From: Ulvibacterium sp.
GTDB taxonomy: Bacteria; Bacteroidota; Bacteroidia; Flavobacteriales; Flavobacteriaceae
Direction: 5' to 3'
NCBI RefSeq assembly: GCF_028285715.1
Contig: NZ_JANQOO010000008.1
Span: forward strand, 1-52,448
DNA length: 52,448 nt
Each line of letters begins with the position of its first letter. Position 1 is the first letter of the stretch. The notes beneath the pieces are model-generated. The model was not told the origin of the DNA. It worked only from the letters and a program-made list of their open reading frames with translations, and did no database searches. The position numbers and the translations under genes were made by a program. Shown in pieces: positions 1 through 8,664 of the stretch.

Positions 1-234
1 TAGGTTGCGCCCTATCCGATTTTTTCCATACGCTTATCTTCCCGAACACTAAAAAAACCGGACAGGGACCATGCGCAAAAGTTACGGTAAGGATTTGGGA
101 CCAGATGTTTATTGAATTTGTCCTAAGATAGAAGAAGATTGCGTATCAAAGAAAAATCCATAAAAATTGACTCTAATCGAATCAAAAAGTGTTAAAATTT
201 TAGAAAATTTCATGCGTTTGCAAATTGTTTGCAA
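1..234. other. Left-edge region without an identified gene
   Basis: No recognisable gene is seen here. One plus-strand frame is open from the window edge (base 3) to a TAG at 129-131. It has 42 codons and no good internal start, so it could be the tail of a gene that begins outside the window, but its residues match no family I know. The 3' half is AT-rich and lies beyond the terminator of the leftward tRNA pair. The paired TTTGCAAA palindromes at its right end are listed separately. Confidence 0.3.
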
Positions 235-236
235 AT
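216..236. repeat. Tandem 10-bp repeat containing two TTTGCAAA palindromes
   Basis: The decamer gtttgcaaat occurs at 216-225 and again at 227-236. Each copy contains the perfect 8-bp palindrome TTTGCAAA, with centres 11 bp apart, about one helical turn. This is the geometry of a two-site operator for a dimeric DNA-binding protein. No gene it might control is visible: it lies beyond the tRNA terminator, so it may belong to a gene left of the window. Chance occurrence in AT-rich DNA is possible. Confidence 0.4.
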
Positions 237-271
237 AAAAAAGTCTCAGAAGTCTTAATTCTTCTGAGACC
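235..271 (-). terminator. Rho-independent terminator of the leftward tRNA pair
   Basis: A perfect 10-bp inverted repeat (243-252 with 261-270) with an 8-nt loop is followed on the minus strand by a run of T (complement of the A-rich stretch 236-242). It lies 14 bp past the 3' end of tRNA-Arg, in the right place to end the tRNA transcript. Confidence 0.85.
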
Positions 272-284
272 CTATGAGTATTAG

Positions 285-358
285 TGATCGCGACAGGATT
301 CGAACCTGTGACCGTCTGCTTAGAAGGCAGATGCTCTATCCAGCTGAGCTACGCGACC
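285..358 (-). tRNA. tRNA-Arg (anticodon TCT)
   Basis: Read on the minus strand this folds into a full cloverleaf. The acceptor stem pairs GGTCGCG with CGCGATC (one G-T wobble), with discriminator A at 285. The anticodon loop CTTCTAA is closed by a TCTGC/GCAGA stem and places TCT as anticodon, decoding AGA. The T-loop carries the usual GGTTCGAATCC. No CCA is encoded. It is second in a two-tRNA transcription unit after the initiator tRNA, which lies 41 bp upstream. Confidence 0.95.
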
Positions 359-362
359 CTAG

Positions 363-394
363 AAACAAAAAAGCTCCAAGTTTCCCTGGGGCTT
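363..394 (-). terminator. Possible terminator-like hairpin between the two tRNAs
   Basis: On the minus strand an imperfect stem (AAGC..CC pairing with GG..GCTT, one mismatch) is followed by TTTTTTG. It could attenuate transcription between tRNA-fMet and tRNA-Arg or act as a processing element. The stem is imperfect, so this is tentative. Confidence 0.4.
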
Positions 395-399
395 CTTAG

Positions 400-472
<73 letters not shown>

Positions 473-540
473 ATGTATTTTAAATAGTGCATTGAAAGCA
501 CTTTGTTTCAATCTATTACCCAGTAAGAGTAGATACCCCG

Positions 541-560
541 TCCTGAGCCAAGTCGAAGGA
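541..560. repeat. Short dispersed-type repeat (CTGAGC...GTCGAAGG)
   Basis: The 20-bp stretch is an imperfect inverted repeat ending in TCCT/AGGA. It resembles the short CTTCGACTNNGCTCAGG repeats I recall as scattered through many Bacteroidota genomes. It directly abuts the truncated tRNA copy, which suggests that it was involved in the rearrangement there. Only one copy was noticed in this window, so the repeat assignment rests on recall. Confidence 0.4.
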
Positions 561-579
561 TACTGCTCTACCCCGCGAT
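561..579 (-). pseudogene. Truncated 5' copy of initiator tRNA-Met
   Basis: Nineteen bases (561-579) are identical to 456-474. That covers the first 17 bases of the initiator tRNA plus two flanking bases. The match stops abruptly at the dispersed-type repeat at 541-560. The copy lies just behind a good minus-strand promoter, so the transcript should start by reading this fragment before the intact tRNA. It is probably the remnant of a duplicated tRNA gene or of an insertion at the 5' end of the gene. Confidence 0.75.
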
Positions 580-587
580 ATGGACGG

Positions 588-619
588 CAAAGATACAACG
601 GTTTTTTAGTATTATCAAA
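588..619 (-). promoter_or_regulatory. Promoter of the tRNA-fMet/tRNA-Arg unit
   Basis: On the minus strand a TTTG element (616-619) is separated by 20 bp from TATCTTTG (588-595). This is an exact fit to the Bacteroidota -33/-7 promoter pattern TTTG-N19-21-TAnnTTTG. Transcription would start near 583 and run leftward through the truncated tRNA copy into the two tRNAs. Confidence 0.75.
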
Positions 620-699
620 TCCTACCAAAAAAAGAATTATTTCCCAAACACTCCCGATGAAGATTAAGAAAATCCATACCTTCGGAACTTTACGCACCC

Positions 700-2067
700 A
701 TGGAAGCAATTAACGATTTTCTGGCCATCCTTATCTCATATACGGAATGGATCATGCTATTTTTGGTAATAGGAGGCGGTGTCTTTTTAGCCTTTTATTC
801 CAGATTTAGACCGTACCGTTATTTTAGGCATGCCATAGGTATTACTGCCGGTAAATATGATGATCCTAATGACCCAGGGGAAGTAAGTCACTTACAAGCA
901 TTATCTTCCGCTGTGGCCGCAACCGTGGGCTTGGGTAATATTTCTGGAGTGGCCATTGCCATTTATATGGGCGGGCCCGGTGTCGTTTTTTGGATATGGG
1001 TTACGGCGATTATCGGAATGTGCATCAAATTCTATTCCTGTAGTCTGGCGATTATGTTCCGGGACACCGATAGCGATGGAAGGTTGCAGGGAGGTCCTAT
1101 GTATTATATTACCCAAGGTATGGGGAGTAAGGCCAAGCCCCTGGCTATTTTCTTCTGCCTTGCCGGCTTGGTAGGATTTTTGGGCGTTTTTACGGTAAAC
1201 CAATTCACACAAACCTTTTGGAATGTGGTAGATCCCAATGAATCCATATTCAATTTGGGGGAGTTTAATTGGAAACTGATTATAGGAATTGTGCTTTCTA
1301 TTATCACCTCTTTTGTGATTTTCGGGGGACTTCAAAAGATTGCAAAAGTCGCTACCGCCATAGTTCCTTTTATGGTATTGCTTTATTTTTTGGCCGTACT
1401 CGTTATTATGGCCCTGAATCCCTCGGACATTCTACCCTCTTTTCAATTGATATTTGGTGAAGCATTTAATCTAAAAACAGCCATGGCCGGAGGGTTTTGG
1501 GGCTTGGTGATTCTGGGTGTACGGCGTGCCGTCTTTTCCAATGAGGCCGGCCTGGGGAGTGCTCCTATGTACCATGGCCAATCCAAGACCAAGGAACCCA
1601 TACAAGAGGGCTTGGTATCCATGCTCGGGCCATTTATCGATACCATTATTGTATGTACCCTCACGGCTATAGTCATCATATTAAGTGGGGCTTATTTGGA
1701 AGCGGAGAACAATGGGATTCTGATGACCCTCATTGCCTTTGAAAAATCACTTTTTGGCTATGGCGACATTCTTTTGATGTTTATCGTTTCCGCCTTCGCC
1801 CTATCCACACTGTTCACGTATTCCTACTATGGGACAAAATGCCTTTCCTTTCTGACCAATGCCAAGATCGGAAAATTTTTTAACATCTACTATGTGGCTA
1901 CAATTACCTTTGCCGCAGTAGCATCGGTAGACTTGGTGATCAATTTGATCGATTTGGCGTATGCCTTAATGTGTATCCCCAATATGATCGCCGTACTTTA
2001 CCTTGCCCCAAAGGTAAACCAGCAAATGAAGATGTATTTCGAAAAAAAGGAACATGGCAGGGCATAA
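700..2067 (+). CDS. Sodium:alanine (AGCS family) symporter
   Basis: A 455-residue inner-membrane protein with about ten hydrophobic segments. It belongs to the alanine or glycine:cation symporter family, which imports small neutral amino acids together with sodium. The family signatures are clear. They include the N-terminal VGLGNISGVA stretch (residues 77-86), GGPMYYI (131-137) and the strongly conserved FSNEAGLGSAPM (279-290). Length is normal for the family. The ATG at 700 gives the expected short cytoplasmic or periplasmic tail before the first membrane segment. Its last 14 bases overlap the start of era, so the two are probably co-transcribed, although no functional link is obvious. The exact substrate cannot be read from sequence. 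Confidence 0.93.
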   Translation: MEAINDFLAILISYTEWIMLFLVIGGGVFLAFYSRFRPYRYFRHAIGITAGKYDDPNDPGEVSHLQALSSAVAATVGLGNISGVAIAIYMGGPGVVFWIWVTAIIGMCIKFYSCSLAIMFRDTDSDGRLQGGPMYYITQGMGSKAKPLAIFFCLAGLVGFLGVFTVNQFTQTFWNVVDPNESIFNLGEFNWKLIIGIVLSIITSFVIFGGLQKIAKVATAIVPFMVLLYFLAVLVIMALNPSDILPSFQLIFGEAFNLKTAMAGGFWGLVILGVRRAVFSNEAGLGSAPMYHGQSKTKEPIQEGLVSMLGPFIDTIIVCTLTAIVIILSGAYLEAENNGILMTLIAFEKSLFGYGDILLMFIVSAFALSTLFTYSYYGTKCLSFLTNAKIGKFFNIYYVATITFAAVASVDLVINLIDLAYALMCIPNMIAVLYLAPKVNQQMKMYFEKKEHGRA

Positions 2068-2938
2068 ATCTGGATTTGTTAATATCATAGGAAATCCCAA
2101 CGTGGGAAAATCCACCTTGATGAATGCCTTTGTGGGCGAAAAATTGTCCATCATAACTTCCAAGGCACAGACCACCCGGCATCGTATCTTGGGTATTGTA
2201 AACGGCGATGATTTTCAGTTGGTCCTTTCGGATACCCCAGGAATCATTAAACCCTCCTATGAATTACAATCCAGTATGATGGATTTTGTAAAATCCGCTT
2301 TTGAGGATGCAGATGTTTTGTTGTACATGGTAGAAATTGGAGAAAAAGTCTTAAAGGATGAACGATTTTTGGATAAGATAAAGAATAGTAAAATCCCTGT
2401 TCTTTTGCTGTTGAACAAAATTGATGGAGCCTCTCAAGAGCTATTGGAAGAGCAAGTGCAATATTGGCAACACTTATTGCCCAAGGTAGAGATACACCCT
2501 ATTTCGGCACTCCAAAACTTTAACGTAAAGGAAGTTTTTGATCGGATAATCGAATTGTTGCCTGAGGCCCCCCCCTACTATCCCAAAGATCAATTGACCG
2601 ACAAGCCAGAGCGGTTTTTTGTCAATGAGGCCATTCGCGAAAAAATATTGATACACTATAAGAAGGAAATTCCGTATTCCGTGGAAATAGAGACCGAGGA
2701 GTTCCTGGAGGATGAGGATATCATTCGTATGCGTTCCGTAATTATGGTAGAACGCGATTCCCAAAAGGGCATTGTCATTGGTCATAAAGGCAACGCCCTA
2801 AAACGTGTTGGTGTGGAGGCCCGTAAGGATTTGGAAAAGTTCTTTGGCAAACAGGTCCATCTAGAACTGTATGTGAAAGTGAATAAGAATTGGCGCAATG
2901 ATACCAGACAACTTAGACGGTTTGGCTACAATTCGTAG
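2054..2938 (+). CDS. era: GTPase Era
   Basis: A 294-residue ribosome-assembly GTPase that binds 16S rRNA during maturation of the small subunit. The GTPase domain shows the P-loop GNPNVGKS (13-20), switch motif DTPG (60-63) and NKID (121-124). The C-terminal KH RNA-binding domain includes the GxxG-type IGHKG segment near residue 241. Length is typical. The start overlaps the end of the upstream symporter gene by 14 bp in a different frame, so translation is likely coupled. The second GTPase of this kind, der, lies 2.3 kb downstream. Confidence 0.97.
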   Translation: MAGHKSGFVNIIGNPNVGKSTLMNAFVGEKLSIITSKAQTTRHRILGIVNGDDFQLVLSDTPGIIKPSYELQSSMMDFVKSAFEDADVLLYMVEIGEKVLKDERFLDKIKNSKIPVLLLLNKIDGASQELLEEQVQYWQHLLPKVEIHPISALQNFNVKEVFDRIIELLPEAPPYYPKDQLTDKPERFFVNEAIREKILIHYKKEIPYSVEIETEEFLEDEDIIRMRSVIMVERDSQKGIVIGHKGNALKRVGVEARKDLEKFFGKQVHLELYVKVNKNWRNDTRQLRRFGYNS

Positions 2939-2965
2939 ACGATTAACATTTTCATTTCCATTCCC

Positions 2966-3013
2966 TAACCTTTTCCTATTCTTTAGCTAACGATAACTTA
3001 GGTTTTAGCTAAC
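2966..3013 (+). promoter_or_regulatory. Three CTAAC half-sites at 22-bp intervals upstream of the choice-of-anchor-I gene
   Basis: TAAC preceded by C begins at 2966, 2988 and 3010, exactly 22 bp apart. The last two copies are part of a longer direct repeat, TTTAGCTAAC (2982-2991 and 3004-3013). Direct repeats separated by whole helical turns are typical of binding sites for response regulators such as PhoB. The array lies 54 bp before the chosen start of the downstream gene. The regulator is unknown, and linking it to phosphate is inference only. Confidence 0.4.
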
Positions 3014-3066
3014 CTTTAATTGTATTGAAAACTTCATCTTGTCGTCAACTAAAAAACCAACTTAAG

Positions 3067-4602
3067 ATGAAGCTTTTTACTAGAATCCTTTCCTTGGGAC
3101 TACTTTTCTCAATTATTTCTTGTGATAAATTGGACGATTTTCTCGGTGACCCGGGTGGACATGATGATGATGACCCTATGATGGAGGTCAACTTTACATA
3201 TAAAAACACCATTCAATTAGGGGGTGAAGGGTCTGCTGAGATTTCGGCATATGACCCCATGACCAAGAAACTGTTTACGGTCAATGTGGAGACCAATGGG
3301 ATATCGGTCTACGATATCTCGGATCTTGATGCACCCATGCAACTGGCATCCATTGAATTGGGCGGTTCCGGTGCCCCAAATAGTGTAGCGGTAAAGAACG
3401 GCATGTTGGCGGTAGCCGTGGAAGCCGAAGTAAAACAAGACCATGGAACAATTAAGCTTTTTGATACAGAAACTCAGGATTATCTAAATTCTTTCACCGT
3501 TGGTGCTTTACCCGATATGCTGACTTTCTCACCGGATGGGAAGTACATTGTTTCTGCCAATGAAGGAGAACCGAACGACGATTATACCAACGATCCATGT
3601 GGCTCGGTAAGTATCGTAAATGTCGCCGAAGGTACAGTAGAAACTATAGGGTTTGATAAATTCAATATGGATGTACACACGCTCGCTGAAGGTGGATTCC
3701 GAGTGTTTGGGCCCAATGCGACCCTCGCCATGGATGTGGAGCCTGAATATGTGGCCATTTCCGAAGACTCAAAAACGGCCTGGATCGCCCTACAGGAAAA
3801 CAATGGGGTGGCCAGGGTAAATTTGGAAAGCAAACAGGTGGAGGCCATATATCCCTTAGGATTTAAGGATTACTCCGTACCTGGTAATGAAATAGATCCC
3901 AGCGACAGGGATGGTAAAACAGAATTGGCCAATTACCCGGTATTCGGAATCTATCAACCTGATGCGATTGCATATGCAAAAATCAATGGTACAGAGTACA
4001 TTATATCGGCCAATGAAGGGGACGCTAGGGAATATGAAGGCACTCCAGGATTTATAGAAGAAGAGCGTATTGGGGATATAATGCTGGATCCCAACGTCTT
4101 TCCGGATGCCGCTACGCTACAGGATGAGGCCGTATTGGGTAGATTGAAGATCACCACTACCTTGGGCGATTCCGATGGGGATGGTTATTTTGAGGAGTTG
4201 TACAGTTATGGTGCACGTTCCTTTACTATTTGGACAGGTAACGGCCAATTGGTATTTGATAGTGGTAATGATATCGCTATGCAGACTTTAAGCCTTACCC
4301 CGGATGTATTTAACGGGGAAGATGGAAGAAGCGACGACAAAGGGGCCGAACCTGAAGCGGTAGAGGTTTTAAAGGTCGGTGAAAAGTTCATTCTCTTCGT
4401 TGGTCTGGAACGAAATAATCAGGTGATGATATACGATATCACCAATCCATACGCTCCTGTATTTATAGATATCCTTTCCACGGCCGGCGATGTTGGTCCG
4501 GAAGGAGTATTGGCTATCCCCGCAGAGTATAGCCCTTCAGGGAAGGATGTATTGGTTGTGAGCAATGAGGTGAGCGGCACCGTTACTTTTTACGAAAATT
4601 AG
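3067..4602 (+). CDS. Choice-of-anchor I family lipoprotein (predicted beta-propeller)
   Basis: A 511-residue secreted lipoprotein. The start at 3067 is preferred over an upstream in-frame ATG at 3025 because it gives a clean lipoprotein signal, hydrophobic and ending in IISC. A short acidic linker follows, rich in D, G and H. The rest reads as repeated beta-propeller blades with phrases such as FSPDGKYIVSANEGEPNDDY and a second SANEGDAREY. These are hallmarks of the choice-of-anchor-I group, sometimes annotated as alkaline-phosphatase-like. No catalytic mechanism can be read from sequence. It is preceded by a regular array of CTAAC repeats and ends 44 bp before a convergent gene. Confidence 0.85.
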   Translation: MKLFTRILSLGLLFSIISCDKLDDFLGDPGGHDDDDPMMEVNFTYKNTIQLGGEGSAEISAYDPMTKKLFTVNVETNGISVYDISDLDAPMQLASIELGGSGAPNSVAVKNGMLAVAVEAEVKQDHGTIKLFDTETQDYLNSFTVGALPDMLTFSPDGKYIVSANEGEPNDDYTNDPCGSVSIVNVAEGTVETIGFDKFNMDVHTLAEGGFRVFGPNATLAMDVEPEYVAISEDSKTAWIALQENNGVARVNLESKQVEAIYPLGFKDYSVPGNEIDPSDRDGKTELANYPVFGIYQPDAIAYAKINGTEYIISANEGDAREYEGTPGFIEEERIGDIMLDPNVFPDAATLQDEAVLGRLKITTTLGDSDGDGYFEELYSYGARSFTIWTGNGQLVFDSGNDIAMQTLSLTPDVFNGEDGRSDDKGAEPEAVEVLKVGEKFILFVGLERNNQVMIYDITNPYAPVFIDILSTAGDVGPEGVLAIPAEYSPSGKDVLVVSNEVSGTVTFYEN

Positions 4603-4633
4603 TGTAATTAATTGATTGGGATGGATGATTTTT

Positions 4634-4656
4634 GACCGATTGTAAATCAATCGGTC
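4634..4656. repeat. 9-bp inverted repeat at a convergent gene end
   Basis: GACCGATTG (4634-4642) and its exact complement (4648-4656) flank a 5-nt loop. The repeat lies where the rightward gene ending at 4602 meets the leftward gene ending at 4647, and it overlaps the stop of the latter. Neither strand shows a T-run after the stem, so it may protect the 3' end of mRNA rather than act as a classical terminator. Confidence 0.45.
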
Positions 4657-5156
4657 AGGGTCTCCATCATAAATCGATACAATTCATGCATTTGGGGCTT
4701 ACCTTTGCGTTTCCCCATCCTTCCAAAGGCATAGAGCACAAACCATAGGATTACCATAACGATCATAATGCCCATTTGTAATCCATAGGGCCGGCCCAGT
4801 GAAGCGTAGGAATAGGCCCAGATTCCAAAAATGATAAAGAAGGTCCCCACTCCGAAATGGAGGAACATAAAAAAAGTCCATAAGGTAGGGTTGGGTCCAA
4901 AAAGTCCATAGAGTTTACTGTTTTTTGCATCTATCTCATTGATTTCCAAGTGCAGTTGAGGTGACCAAAAATGGATGTGCCTCTTGTTAAACTTGATAAA
5001 CACATGGTCATCTATCCTTTTCAACAAAAAGGGATTTTTTTTGGCCTGCTCAAATGCCTCCAGGAGGGTTTCTTTCTCATTGGGTAACTCTAACTGGAAC
5101 CTGGGCCTTAGGACGATATCATTGGGTAGTGCCTTCAAAACAACCGACTTAAGCAA
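4647..5156 (-). CDS. Hypothetical membrane protein, two transmembrane segments
   Basis: A 169-residue protein of unknown function. The N-terminal half (about 1-85) is soluble and mixed alpha/beta. Two hydrophobic segments follow at about 88-112 and 125-145, and the C-terminal tail is basic (RMGKRKGKP). The only in-frame start near the family-like N-terminus is TTG at 5156. A TATCTTTT box sits a few bases upstream, so the start is plausible but not certain. It is divergent from der and shares a 60-bp promoter region with it. I do not recognise the family. Confidence 0.7.
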   Translation of the reverse strand: MLKSVVLKALPNDIVLRPRFQLELPNEKETLLEAFEQAKKNPFLLKRIDDHVFIKFNKRHIHFWSPQLHLEINEIDAKNSKLYGLFGPNPTLWTFFMFLHFGVGTFFIIFGIWAYSYASLGRPYGLQMGIMIVMVILWFVLYAFGRMGKRKGKPQMHELYRFMMETLTD

Positions 5157-5191
5157 CTAAAAGATAGTGCTTTTTCTTCAGATTTTAGTGG

Positions 5192-5199
5192 TACTTTTG
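5192..5199 (+). promoter_or_regulatory. -7 promoter box of der
   Basis: TACTTTTG matches the Bacteroidota consensus TAnnTTTG and lies 17 bp before the der ATG. No clear TTTG element is seen about 20 bp upstream, so the assignment rests on the -7 box and its position. Confidence 0.5.
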
Positions 5200-5216
5200 C
5201 CGCAAATTACCAAGGA

Positions 5217-6521
5217 ATGAGCGCAATTGTTGCCATTGTAGGAAGACCCAACGTGGGTAAATCGACTTTTTTTAACCGTCTCATACAGCGCCGAGAGGCC
5301 ATTGTAGATGCCGTTAGCGGGGTTACCCGTGACCGTCATTATGGAAAGAGCGATTGGAATGGAAGGGAATTTTCCCTAATAGATACCGGGGGTTACGTTG
5401 TGGGAAGTGATGATATTTTTGAGAAGGAAATCGATAGACAGGTAGAATTGGCCATAGACGAAGCAGATGCCATTATTTTTATGGTAGATGTGGAATCCGG
5501 GGTTACGGGAATGGATGAGGATGTGGCAAAACTTCTTCGAAGAATGGAAAAACCGGTCTTTTTAACGGTTAACAAAGTGGATAATGCCAAAAGGGCCGCT
5601 GATGCCGTGGAATTCTATGCCCTGGGATTGGGTGAATATTATCCCATTTCCAGTATCAACGGAAGTGGAACCGGTGAGCTATTGGACGATTTGGTCAAAG
5701 TATTGCCCGAAAAGGAAATGGAGGAGGATGATTTGCCCAGATTTGCGGTGGTAGGCAGGCCAAACGCGGGAAAATCGTCATTTATTAACGCTCTGATCGG
5801 AGAGGAACGTTACATTGTTACCGATATTGCAGGGACCACTAGGGATAGTATTGATACCAAATACAATCGTTTTGGGTTTGAGTTCAATTTGGTGGATACC
5901 GCAGGTATACGAAGGAAGGCCAAGGTAAAGGAAGATTTGGAGTTTTATTCCGTAATGCGTTCGGTAAGGGCTATTGAGCATTGTGATGTCTGCCTGCTTT
6001 TATTCGATGCCACCCGTGGGTTTGATGGTCAAGTAGAAAATATTTTTTGGCTGGCACAACGGAACAACAAGGGTATTGTGATTTTGGTCAACAAATGGGA
6101 TTTGGTCAGTGATAAGGAAACCCATACCATAAAACAATATATCCAAAAGATTAAACAAGCCATGGAACCTTTTACAGATGTACCCGTGCTCTTCATTTCA
6201 GTATTGACCAAGCAACGTATCTTTAAGGCCATTGAAACTGCAGTAGAGGTATATAAAAATCGTTCCAAACGTATCCCTACCCGTAAGTTGAACGATATAA
6301 TGTTACCTATTATTCAGAATACGCCACCACCGGCCTATAAAGGAAAATACGTAAAGGTAAAGTTCATTACACAGTTACCCACGTCCTATCCCCAATTTGC
6401 CTTCTTTTGTAACCTTCCCCAGTATGTGCGTGAGCCTTATAAGCGGTTCTTGGAGAACAAATTGCGTGACCATTTTAATTTTACAGGGGTTCCTATGTCC
6501 ATTTTTATGAGGAAGAAATAG
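5217..6521 (+). CDS. der: GTPase Der (EngA)
   Basis: A 434-residue double GTPase needed for large-subunit ribosome assembly. Two complete G domains lie in tandem. The first has GRPNVGKS (9-16), DTGG (56-59) and NKVD (119-122). The second has GRPNAGKS (180-187), DTAG and NKWD. The C-terminal KH-like domain ends in basic residues (FMRKK). Tandem G domains plus a KH-like tail are unique to Der. The ATG at 5217 places the first P-loop at the usual distance from the N-terminus. Confidence 0.97.
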   Translation: MSAIVAIVGRPNVGKSTFFNRLIQRREAIVDAVSGVTRDRHYGKSDWNGREFSLIDTGGYVVGSDDIFEKEIDRQVELAIDEADAIIFMVDVESGVTGMDEDVAKLLRRMEKPVFLTVNKVDNAKRAADAVEFYALGLGEYYPISSINGSGTGELLDDLVKVLPEKEMEEDDLPRFAVVGRPNAGKSSFINALIGEERYIVTDIAGTTRDSIDTKYNRFGFEFNLVDTAGIRRKAKVKEDLEFYSVMRSVRAIEHCDVCLLLFDATRGFDGQVENIFWLAQRNNKGIVILVNKWDLVSDKETHTIKQYIQKIKQAMEPFTDVPVLFISVLTKQRIFKAIETAVEVYKNRSKRIPTRKLNDIMLPIIQNTPPPAYKGKYVKVKFITQLPTSYPQFAFFCNLPQYVREPYKRFLENKLRDHFNFTGVPMSIFMRKK

Positions 6522-6668
6522 CTTTGTCCAGTTTTGATGGAAAACGGTCTTTGTTGGGTTTTGCTGCCTAAAATTGAGATAGCTCTTTAAAGTTGAATTT
6601 TTAACCCTATCTTAATTTAGAAAATTGCATTTATTGACGATTTTTTATCACCTTTCAAAAAACTAATT

Positions 6669-8501
6669 ATGTGTCGTTTTACGTGCTTGTTGCTCCTGTT
6701 GATAGCTTCCGGGGGAAGTATTGCCCAAGAAAAACCTACCATTTATATTGATATTCCCACCCAACAGAAGCCCTGGAACCATACGGAATGGAATGCTGCC
6801 CCAGGGCAATTTCAATTTGCCATAGTTACGGACAGAACCGGGGGGCATCGCCCCGGGGTTTTCCCAATAGGCATTAAAAAACTGAACCTGTTGCAACCAG
6901 AGTTTGTTATGAGCGTGGGCGATTTAATAGAAGGCTACACCAAAGACACTGTGCAATTAAATGCCGAATGGAAAGAATTTATGGGTTTTATTGATTTGCT
7001 GGAGGCGCCTTTCTTTTATGTACCGGGCAACCATGACATTACCAATAAGGTGATGGAAGACAAATGGAAAGAACTTTTTGGGGTGGCCCACTATCATTTT
7101 GTGTACAAGGATGTCCTTTTTCTTTGCTTGAATTCCGAAGACAATATTCGTGGAGCAGGCCGTGGTACCATAGATGATGAGCAATATGAATATATCAAAA
7201 AGGCGTTGGAAGAAAATACCGATGTAAAATGGACCCTGGTATTTTTGCACCAGCCATTGTGGGTACAGGAAGACACCAAACGATGGCAGGATGTTGAACG
7301 TCTTTTGGCCCAAAGAAACCATAACGTATTTGCGGGGCATTACCACCGCTATTGGAAAACCGATCAAAATAACGGAAAATATATTGCCTTGGCCACTACA
7401 GGAGGAGGAAGCAGGTTAAGAGGAAAGGCCTATGGTGAGTTTGACCATGTGGTTTGGGTAACTATGACTGAGGAAGGCCCTGTTTTGGCCAACTTGTTCC
7501 TTGAAGGAATATGGGATGAAAATGTAGTTACCGAAGCCTTGGTGGATTTGGTCCGTAACCGTCCTTTCCCTGTTCAAATCACCCCGATTTATCTGGATGA
7601 GGCCAACCCCGGGAATATGGTGGCCACAATTAAGGTTACTAATCAGAGTGATACCAAAATGCAGGCAGAGCTTACTGGTTACAATCACGATAAGCTGTTT
7701 TATCAATTGGAACGGACTTCATTGGAGGTAAACCCCAATGATGTGGAGACTTTTGAACTCAACCTTACCAATGTGGAAAAAAGTGCACTTACGGATTTGA
7801 CTCCCTTGCAGATTAAGGCAGATATTACCTATGAGTTTGACTCCCAGCCCAACGTAAGTTTTTCTTCTGTTTTGGAGTATGCCCCATTTTTCAAATACAA
7901 GGTTAAGGAGACCTCTAAGATTAAAGTAGATGGAAACTTAAAAGAATGGGATAAAATGCAATGGATACCCCTGGAAAATGTAAAGGGTTCGCCTTTTGAT
8001 TTTGATGGTGCAGATGATTTCTCCTTGCAATTTGCTACGGCTTATGATGAAGATTATTTTTATGTAGGAATCAGACTCACGGACGATAGTCTTTTCATTG
8101 ACGAAGAAGGGTCTTTTGGGAATCAGGACGCCCTTATCCTGGGATTGGACGCCCGTCCCCAACATCTTAGCGCATTCAATGGTGGCGAGGGAAGAGGGAA
8201 GGACTGGATAGCTTACTTGAGAACCTTTAAAAAGGAAAATCCAGTCTATAACGAAAAGAGTTTACCGTTTAAGGTGGACTTCGAAGAAAAAAGGGCCGAA
8301 AAAGGAGCTACTATGGAAATCGCTTTCCCTTTGGAATATGTTAGGAAAATGAACGGAGGAGAGAACTGGTCTAACCTTAGACTCGGATTAGGCTATTATG
8401 ATTTTGATAGTGGGGATGAAAATGCCACGACCCACTTTTGGTTTCCTGCTTGGAATAGTACTGAAGATATCCCTGGATCAGGGATGCTATTTAGGGAATG
8501 A
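6669..8501 (+). CDS. Secreted calcineurin-like phosphoesterase with C-terminal CBM9-like domain
   Basis: A 610-residue exported protein with a signal peptide ending near SIAQ (residue 20). The N-terminal domain carries the metallophosphoesterase metal-binding blocks: TDRTGG, GDLIEG, GNHD, a later LHQP and GHYH. A middle region of beta-rich linker (about 290-410) follows. The C-terminal 180 residues begin with KVDGNLKEW. They resemble the sugar- or haem-binding fold of CBM9-like/DOMON-related domains found in exported glycan-active proteins. The enzyme probably hydrolyses a phosphate ester or phosphodiester in the periplasm. The substrate is unknown, and the accessory domain hints at a glycan-linked target. 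It stands alone, transcribed rightward. Confidence 0.85.
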   Translation: MCRFTCLLLLLIASGGSIAQEKPTIYIDIPTQQKPWNHTEWNAAPGQFQFAIVTDRTGGHRPGVFPIGIKKLNLLQPEFVMSVGDLIEGYTKDTVQLNAEWKEFMGFIDLLEAPFFYVPGNHDITNKVMEDKWKELFGVAHYHFVYKDVLFLCLNSEDNIRGAGRGTIDDEQYEYIKKALEENTDVKWTLVFLHQPLWVQEDTKRWQDVERLLAQRNHNVFAGHYHRYWKTDQNNGKYIALATTGGGSRLRGKAYGEFDHVVWVTMTEEGPVLANLFLEGIWDENVVTEALVDLVRNRPFPVQITPIYLDEANPGNMVATIKVTNQSDTKMQAELTGYNHDKLFYQLERTSLEVNPNDVETFELNLTNVEKSALTDLTPLQIKADITYEFDSQPNVSFSSVLEYAPFFKYKVKETSKIKVDGNLKEWDKMQWIPLENVKGSPFDFDGADDFSLQFATAYDEDYFYVGIRLTDDSLFIDEEGSFGNQDALILGLDARPQHLSAFNGGEGRGKDWIAYLRTFKKENPVYNEKSLPFKVDFEEKRAEKGATMEIAFPLEYVRKMNGGENWSNLRLGLGYYDFDSGDENATTHFWFPAWNSTEDIPGSGMLFRE

Positions 8502-8664
8502 TTGTGCCACAGGTCAGATTATGACGAACAGGGCTAACTCATTTTAAACTATGGGCGAGCCGTAACTGACAGCTAAAAGACAGGATTTACGTCCTTATAT
8601 TCCCGGAAACTTACAGGGGCCATATTTAAATTAACAGGTTTAATCCAAGAACTTAAGGCCAAAA

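Noticed and set aside
901-1335. 144-residue minus-strand frame within the symporter gene
   Set aside because: The plus strand carries an intact, well-conserved symporter; the antisense frame has no domain or start context.
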